Assembly (NCBI GenBank): GCA_031285085.1 | Contig: JAITWW010000099.1 | Location: forward strand, 1 to 10,717 | Source of the DNA: Candidatus Methanofilum arcanum | GTDB lineage: Archaea; Halobacteriota; Methanomicrobia; Methanomicrobiales; Methanospirillaceae | Direction: 5' to 3' | Length of the DNA: 10,717 nt | In this document: positions 7,328-10,717 of the stretch, piece after piece | Numbering within the stretch: position 1 is the first letter of the stretch | Layout of the letters: each line of letters begins with the position of its first letter | The notes under the pieces: model-generated | Seen by the model: the letters and a program-made list of their open reading frames with translations, nothing else | Databases searched by the model: none | Told to the model about the DNA's origin: nothing | Translations under genes and position numbers: made by a program

Positions 7328-7567
7328 TTAGGAGAACAGGATCAGAAGTGCAACGACCAGACCGAAGATAACGATAGTTTCAGGAAGCACCGTAAAGATA
7401 AGGGCAAGACCAAACATATCTTTCTTCTCAGCAACTGCACCAACAGCGGCAGCACCGATTGACATCTCACCAATACCAGAGGCAATGCCAGTGAGACCTA
7501 CTGCAAGAGCTGCACCAATTGATTTCATTCCCATTGCTGTTATTTCTGCGACTTCAACTTCTGTCAT
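7328..7567 (-). CDS. atpK: A-type ATP synthase subunit K/c (AhaK), membrane rotor ring proteolipid
   Basis: This 79-residue proteolipid is a single two-helix hairpin, copies of which form the ion-carrying rotor ring in the membrane. Helix 1 covers about 15-45 and is rich in Gly/Ala (GLTGIASGIGEMSIGAAAVG). A polar loop follows (AEKKD, 46-50), then helix 2 (about 52-78) with LPETIVIFGLVVALL. E63 is the ion-binding carboxylate. E34 in helix 1 and T64 next to E63 may add ligands; a second polar group in helix 1 together with E-S/T in helix 2 is a feature of Na+-binding rings, so Na+ use is possible but not shown. The gene is not a duplicated or fused form, unlike the multi-hairpin versions in some methanogens. 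GAGG at 7575-7578 is the ribosome site, after an unusual 179-bp A-rich leader. Confidence 0.95.
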   Translation of the reverse strand: MTEVEVAEITAMGMKSIGAALAVGLTGIASGIGEMSIGAAAVGAVAEKKDMFGLALIFTVLPETIVIFGLVVALLILFS

Positions 7568-7746
7568 TTTAATTCCTCAATGTGTTTTTTAACTTTTGTG
7601 TTATAACGTTCAAGTGTTCGTTATATGTTACGGTTCTTTGTGTTCGCGTGACTGTGCTATGTGTTACGTTCTATTGTGTCTATGTTGTGCCTTCTTTTTG
7701 TTTGGTGTGATATGGTACTTTTTTTTGATGCAGATAATGATTTTTT
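7568..7746 (-). promoter_or_regulatory. 179-bp A-rich, G-poor leader between atpI and atpK
   Basis: This is the only long gap in an otherwise tightly packed operon. On the operon strand I count A 93, C 37, G 21, T 28, so more than half is A. No open frame or T-run terminator is visible, so atpK is probably cotranscribed. Imperfect copies of a GAAC(C)GTAACA-like unit recur (near 7608, 7630 and 7665 in + coordinates). A GTAACATATAACG stretch at 7619-7631 could be a weak TATA box about 55 bases before the ATG. An unstructured A-rich leader could raise translation of the c subunit, which is needed in many copies per enzyme. That role is inferred. Confidence 0.5.
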
Positions 7747-9735
7747 TCACTTTTCTGCTTCAGTGTACTTTCGAATCATGCCAAATGGATTATATATCTT
7801 TCCGCCGCCACGGTAGAATTTCGTAAAGAACTCTACATAATGAAGACGAAGAGGATGTAGTCCGCCACCGAGCAGTCCTAGTGCAGTATTCAGGGTATGT
7901 CCGAGAAGGAATACGATAATACCTGCGATAAGTAGGATGATACTTATTGCGGTGAAGTTTTTCAGTGCGGGATCAATAATCATGGTGATTGCAATGTAGT
8001 TTGTCACAAGTGCGATTGCAACAGATGAAAGCCCAACTGCAACCAGACGAGTGTATGATAATACATTACTGATAATAGTTGGAAGTTCCATGAGTTCGAG
8101 CACATTGTCACGTGCAATGAAAACAATACCAATTAAGATTAAAATACCTCCAAAGAGTGCACTGGAACTAATTCCGGCAATAAGTGGAAGCCCTGTCAGA
8201 TCTGGCATTAAGAGAAGCGGGAAATAAGACCAAATTGCGATAATAATTCCCCACATAACAAGAATCCAGCCGATATGTGCAAACATTAACTTTGATCTGT
8301 GTTCACCATGTTCCATAACACTTGCATTTTTTGCACCTAAGATACGTGCAAGCGTAATGTGAAATAATCCAACCCAGATACTAAGAATCAAGAGCTCAGG
8401 AACATGCGAAACATATTCAACTCCATGGCTTGCACTTCCTCCCATGTTGATGTGTCGTGATAACCAGATGGGATGCCAGGGAAGTGAAGTTCCTAAGAAT
8501 TCAGAGTATGCAATACCAAACAAAATTGCTGAAACACTACAGTTTCGAAGGATTTGTATGAGCTTTGTGCCCATCTCACTTCCTTTCACAAAGCCACGCG
8601 CGGCAAGGGAAACCACAAGTAAGATAGTACCATATGCCACGTCTCCAAGAATAAACCCAAACATGAGTGGGTATAAAATTGCCATAAACAAGGATGGATC
8701 AATCTCTGTGTATTTTGGACGGACATACAGATCAATAAGCGCTTCTGTTGGCTGTGCATAGCGTGAATTTTGGAACTCGACTGGGGGTTCTTCGTTGAGA
8801 TCAAGGATTTCAAGTTCTTGGATCTCGATCTTATCACCTGTTGCTTTTTGCAATGATGTAACAAGACTAACCGCTTCATTTGTTGGAACAAAGCCTTCGA
8901 TAACAAATGCGTGCTCTGTTGTTGCAAATCGAAGTGGCGCTGCTGCCTGCTCAATTTCTGCGGTGAGCAGTTCTTCGGATGAGACAAAGAACAATTGTTG
9001 CTGTTTTTTAATTGTCTCAAATTCTTGGTCAATTGCCTTAATCTCTGATTGAAGTCCAGTGATCTGTTGCTGGTACCGTTCAACTGCAGCTGATGCGAGT
9101 CCCTTTTCTTGTGGGATCACCACCTTTTGGAACTGCGCATCTAATAATATGCGTTCACATTCTGCAAGCTGCCCACTGCGTACTGCAACGATGTTAAATG
9201 CCTCACCACGTCTCACGGGTGATGTGAAGAGTTCACTCTCACTTGGTAATACTGGAGTACCCTTTCCATAGCCAGCAAGAAAACTGATCGTCTCGTAGCC
9301 GGAGAGTATCTCAAGGGGGTGTTGAAATGCGAGAAATGGATTTAAAGTCTCTATTTTCTGTTCTAAGTCTTTTTGCTCGGCTTCAAGACCTGAACGCTTC
9401 AATAGTATGGCTTCAATACGGGCTGCTATGTCAGGCAGATCTGATGCTATCTTTTTTGATAGCTCGCTTTGCTTGGTATAGTCAGCTTTTGGCAGTTGTT
9501 CTTCGTTTATCTCAAGATTATTAATAATTGACCGGATTTTTACTAGTTCGGAAGATATCTGGTCTGCTTGGGTAAGCGACGTACCGATTGAGTACCCACT
9601 CCACTCTTCTTGTTCATTTCTGACATAGTCTTCGATGTGGAAGAGTCGACGTTTGTACAACTCACCGATGACTTCTTCAATGTGATCTTTTGAGGCTGCA
9701 ATAAGCAGCTTTGTCATCTGTCTAGGCTGAAACAT
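7747..9735 (-). CDS. atpI: A-type ATP synthase subunit I/a (AhaI), membrane stator
   Basis: This 662-residue stator subunit provides the ion half-channels against the K ring and anchors the peripheral stalks. The N-terminal half (about 1-335) is soluble with two coiled-coil stretches. The C-terminal half has about seven to eight membrane segments, beginning with YPLMFGFILGDVAYG (about 355-369). The essential Arg is R563 in NVLSYTRLVAVGLSSVAIA, equivalent to the TM7 Arg of V-ATPase subunit a, and the closing block LHPLRLHYVEFFTKFYRGGG is conserved. An upstream TTG at 9762 keeps the frame open, but I chose the ATG at 9733-9735: AAGGAG lies just before it and MFQPRQMTKLLIAA fits the family start. 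It overlaps ahaH by 14 bases, which suggests translational coupling of the stalk and its anchor. Confidence 0.96.
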   Translation of the reverse strand: MFQPRQMTKLLIAASKDHIEEVIGELYKRRLFHIEDYVRNEQEEWSGYSIGTSLTQADQISSELVKIRSIINNLEINEEQLPKADYTKQSELSKKIASDLPDIAARIEAILLKRSGLEAEQKDLEQKIETLNPFLAFQHPLEILSGYETISFLAGYGKGTPVLPSESELFTSPVRRGEAFNIVAVRSGQLAECERILLDAQFQKVVIPQEKGLASAAVERYQQQITGLQSEIKAIDQEFETIKKQQQLFFVSSEELLTAEIEQAAAPLRFATTEHAFVIEGFVPTNEAVSLVTSLQKATGDKIEIQELEILDLNEEPPVEFQNSRYAQPTEALIDLYVRPKYTEIDPSLFMAILYPLMFGFILGDVAYGTILLVVSLAARGFVKGSEMGTKLIQILRNCSVSAILFGIAYSEFLGTSLPWHPIWLSRHINMGGSASHGVEYVSHVPELLILSIWVGLFHITLARILGAKNASVMEHGEHRSKLMFAHIGWILVMWGIIIAIWSYFPLLLMPDLTGLPLIAGISSSALFGGILILIGIVFIARDNVLELMELPTIISNVLSYTRLVAVGLSSVAIALVTNYIAITMIIDPALKNFTAISIILLIAGIIVFLLGHTLNTALGLLGGGLHPLRLHYVEFFTKFYRGGGKIYNPFGMIRKYTEAEK

Positions 9736-10051
9736 TGAGCTGCTCCTTAAAGCGGGTGACAAGCAGCTCGATCGCTCTATCTAAGTTCTGCCTGCCTTTG
9801 CTTTCAAGAGCCGCAGCCTGCTCTTTTCCACCCTTTATGATTTCGTCATAAGTGGCTGTTGCCTGGCTGCGTGCATTGGCGATACATTGTTTTTTGTACT
9901 CTTCAGCCTGTTTTGTGGCGTCCTGTACAATGTTGTCTGCTTCGAGTTCAGCATTCGCAATAAGTGTGCGTCGTGCTTCATTCGCGGCATCGATTGTGGA
10001 CTTATACTCATCTTCTGCGTTTTTGATATCTTTTAATACCTCAACTTTCAT
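9722..10051 (-). CDS. ahaH: A-type ATP synthase subunit H (AhaH), peripheral stalk coiled coil
   Basis: This 109-residue, almost wholly helical protein pairs with subunit E to form the peripheral stalk. It is rich in Ala, Glu, Lys and Gln with heptad-like hydrophobic spacing from about 5 to 80 (VEVLKDIKNAEDEYKSTIDA, then AELEADNIVQDATKQAEEY), and ends in a short helix around DRAIELLVTRFKEQL. There are no membrane segments. It is the first gene of the operon. The ATG follows AAGAGGAGGG (10056-10065), the strongest ribosome site of the window. Its stop is TAG inside the start of atpI. Coiled-coil sequences are poorly diagnostic alone, so the call rests on length and on its place directly before atpI, as in Methanosarcina. 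Confidence 0.9.
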   Translation of the reverse strand: MKVEVLKDIKNAEDEYKSTIDAANEARRTLIANAELEADNIVQDATKQAEEYKKQCIANARSQATATYDEIIKGGKEQAAALESKGRQNLDRAIELLVTRFKEQLNVSA

Positions 10052-10055
10052 CCAA

Positions 10056-10065
10056 CCCTCCTCTT
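10056..10065 (-). promoter_or_regulatory. Shine-Dalgarno site of ahaH
   Basis: The operon strand reads AAGAGGAGGG, ending four bases before the ahaH ATG. It is a long match to the archaeal 16S anti-Shine-Dalgarno sequence, and it shows that the first gene of the operon is translated from a leader and not leaderless. Confidence 0.75.
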
Positions 10066-10098
10066 ATGATGGTACACGTATACATTGAATCAAATGGG

Positions 10099-10111
10099 TA
10101 TATTAGTTCCT
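10099..10111 (-). promoter_or_regulatory. TATA/BRE-like promoter of the ATP synthase operon
   Basis: The operon strand reads aggaacTAATATA with a purine-rich stretch (aaaaagga) before it, resembling an archaeal BRE-TATA pair. The TATA centre is about 48 bases upstream of the ahaH ATG. The usual 24-26 base spacing would put the transcript start near 10077 and leave a leader of about 25 bases that includes the ribosome site. No other TATA-like box is as well placed. It is predicted by eye only. Confidence 0.5.
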
Positions 10112-10121
10112 TTTTGATTGA

Positions 10122-10201
10122 GTGATCTTTTGGAAAATACCTGCTTTGCTGTTTTTTTTCTGTTGCTTTTTTTGGTTTTGAAAAGATCACGGAACTTTTC
10201 A
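10122..10201. promoter_or_regulatory. Inverted repeats in the divergent promoter region (possible operator)
   Basis: GTGATCTTTT at 10122-10131 and AAAAGATCAC at 10181-10190 form a perfect 10-bp inverted repeat 49 bases apart. The right arm also overlaps a second pair, TGAAAAG (10179-10185) and CTTTTCA (10195-10201), a 7-bp stem with a 9-base gap. T runs (10152-10159, 10165-10173) lie between the outer arms. The block sits between the atp promoter and thpR, where a regulator could act on both. Binding is inferred only. Confidence 0.4.
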
Positions 10202-10255
10202 TACCTGTTATACCTAATAATCTATCAGTCACAGTACTATTCAGCGAAGATTTTC

Positions 10256-10717
10256 ATGACTCGGTTATTTGTTGCAGTTGAGATTCCTGTCTCTTTGTCA
10301 GATGATATTGCTGCTTTTCAGAGGAGTATGAGTGAGAGTTCTGCACAGGTGACATATGTTTCTCCATCTCTTATGCATATTACACTGAAGTTTATTGGAG
10401 AGGTGGATGAGCGTGATGTTGGTGCTTTTTCATCTGCACTGAATACTGTTTTCGTTGCACCATTTTCACTGAGTACGAAGGGTATTGAGTTTAATAATAA
10501 AAAGCAACCTCGGGTACTCTGGCTTCGTATGCATACGATCCCTGCTCTTTTGGAGTTGGTAGAGAAGGTAGAGCAGGTGCTTGGTTCATGTGGCATAAAA
10601 AAGGAGTCTCGGCGTTTTCATCCTCATATTACCATTGCACGTATCAAACAGGCTTCCCCAGATCTTTTCACCTTGGTTGATTCGTATCGTCATTCATGTT
10701 CATGTACTTTTGATGTC
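10256..10717 (+). CDS. thpR: RNA 2',3'-cyclic phosphodiesterase ThpR (2H family), 3' end outside window
   Basis: The ATG at 10256 opens 154 codons that run off the window; the family is about 180 residues, so only the last part is missing. It shows both 2H phosphoesterase motifs: HITLKF (H41, T43) and HPHITIAR (H124, T126), whose two His-x-Thr pairs form the active site. The start MTRLFVAVEIP and the segment QPRVLWLRM (84-92) are typical of COG1514. Members were first described as 2'-5' RNA ligases and hydrolyse 2',3'-cyclic phosphate ends in RNA, probably as part of tRNA or RNA repair. In many archaea the next gene is the CCA-adding enzyme, which cannot be checked here. It is divergent from the atp operon, across a 204-bp gap. 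No Shine-Dalgarno motif is visible; AT-rich boxes near 10207-10222 could drive a short-leader transcript. Confidence 0.92.
   Translation, partial: MTRLFVAVEIPVSLSDDIAAFQRSMSESSAQVTYVSPSLMHITLKFIGEVDERDVGAFSSALNTVFVAPFSLSTKGIEFNNKKQPRVLWLRMHTIPALLELVEKVEQVLGSCGIKKESRRFHPHITIARIKQASPDLFTLVDSYRHSCSCTFDV

Noticed and set aside
7596..7826. 76-residue frame on the plus strand across the atpI-atpK gap
   Set aside because: It is Cys/Phe/Leu-rich, as expected for translation of T-rich antisense sequence, and overlaps the end of atpI.
8586..9083. 165-residue minus-strand frame inside atpI
   Set aside because: It is a shifted-frame shadow of atpI, Gln/Ser/Leu-rich without domains.
9736..9762. Nine-residue N-terminal extension of AtpI from the TTG at 9762
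   Set aside because: The ATG at 9735 has a good AAGGAG site just upstream and fits the family start; the TTG has no ribosome site and would enlarge the overlap with ahaH.
10041..10232. 63-residue frame on the minus strand upstream of ahaH
   Set aside because: It overlaps the start of ahaH and spans the predicted promoter, has no ribosome site, and is Lys/Ser-rich low-complexity sequence created by the A tracts.
1..10717. CRISPR array, tRNA, rRNA or integrase attachment site
   Set aside because: No regularly spaced direct repeats, cloverleaf or rRNA-like stretches were seen on reading both strands.

Overview
The window is archaeal and most likely from a methanogen. It carries a complete A1A0-type ATP synthase operon in the order H-I-K-E-C-F-A-B-D, the order known from Methanosarcina (aha operon) and many other euryarchaea. 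Starts are preceded by Shine-Dalgarno motifs. The main promoter looks like an archaeal TATA element, and the operon ends at a run of T on the coding strand. The proteins lack the strong acidic bias of haloarchaea. A Methanomicrobia-type mesophile is my best guess, but the species cannot be read from the sequence.

Layout. (1) Bases 1-880 are an accessory region: the C-terminal part of an IS4/IS1634-type transposase whose stop codon lies inside one arm of a perfect 14-bp inverted repeat (499-512 / 713-726), then about 150 bp without a gene. (2) Bases 881-1562 (+) hold an MNT/HEPN toxin-antitoxin pair: an intact minimal nucleotidyltransferase (antitoxin type) overlapping a HEPN gene that is broken by one in-frame TAA. 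(3) Bases 1591-10051 (-) are the nine-gene ATP synthase operon, with very tight spacing everywhere except a 179-bp A-rich gap before the c-subunit gene. (4) Bases 10052-10255 are a divergent promoter region with a TATA-like box for the operon and a perfect 10-bp inverted repeat. (5) From 10256 (+) runs the start of thpR, an RNA 2',3'-cyclic phosphodiesterase of the 2H family, cut by the window edge.

How the genes work together. Subunits A3B3 form the ATP-making head. D and F form the central shaft, and C couples the shaft to the membrane ring of K subunits. I carries the ion half-channels, and E and H form the peripheral stalks. Ion flow through I and K turns the shaft and drives ATP synthesis in A. 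The accessory region at the 3' end of the operon (a transposase remnant and a decayed toxin-antitoxin pair converging on it) looks like an insertion-tolerant site just beyond the operon terminator.

I see no clearly new system. The best leads are the HEPN toxin inactivated by a single stop while its antitoxin stays intact, the small inverted-repeat-bounded element at the transposase stop, the unusual A-rich leader of the c-subunit gene, and the inverted repeats in the divergent promoter.
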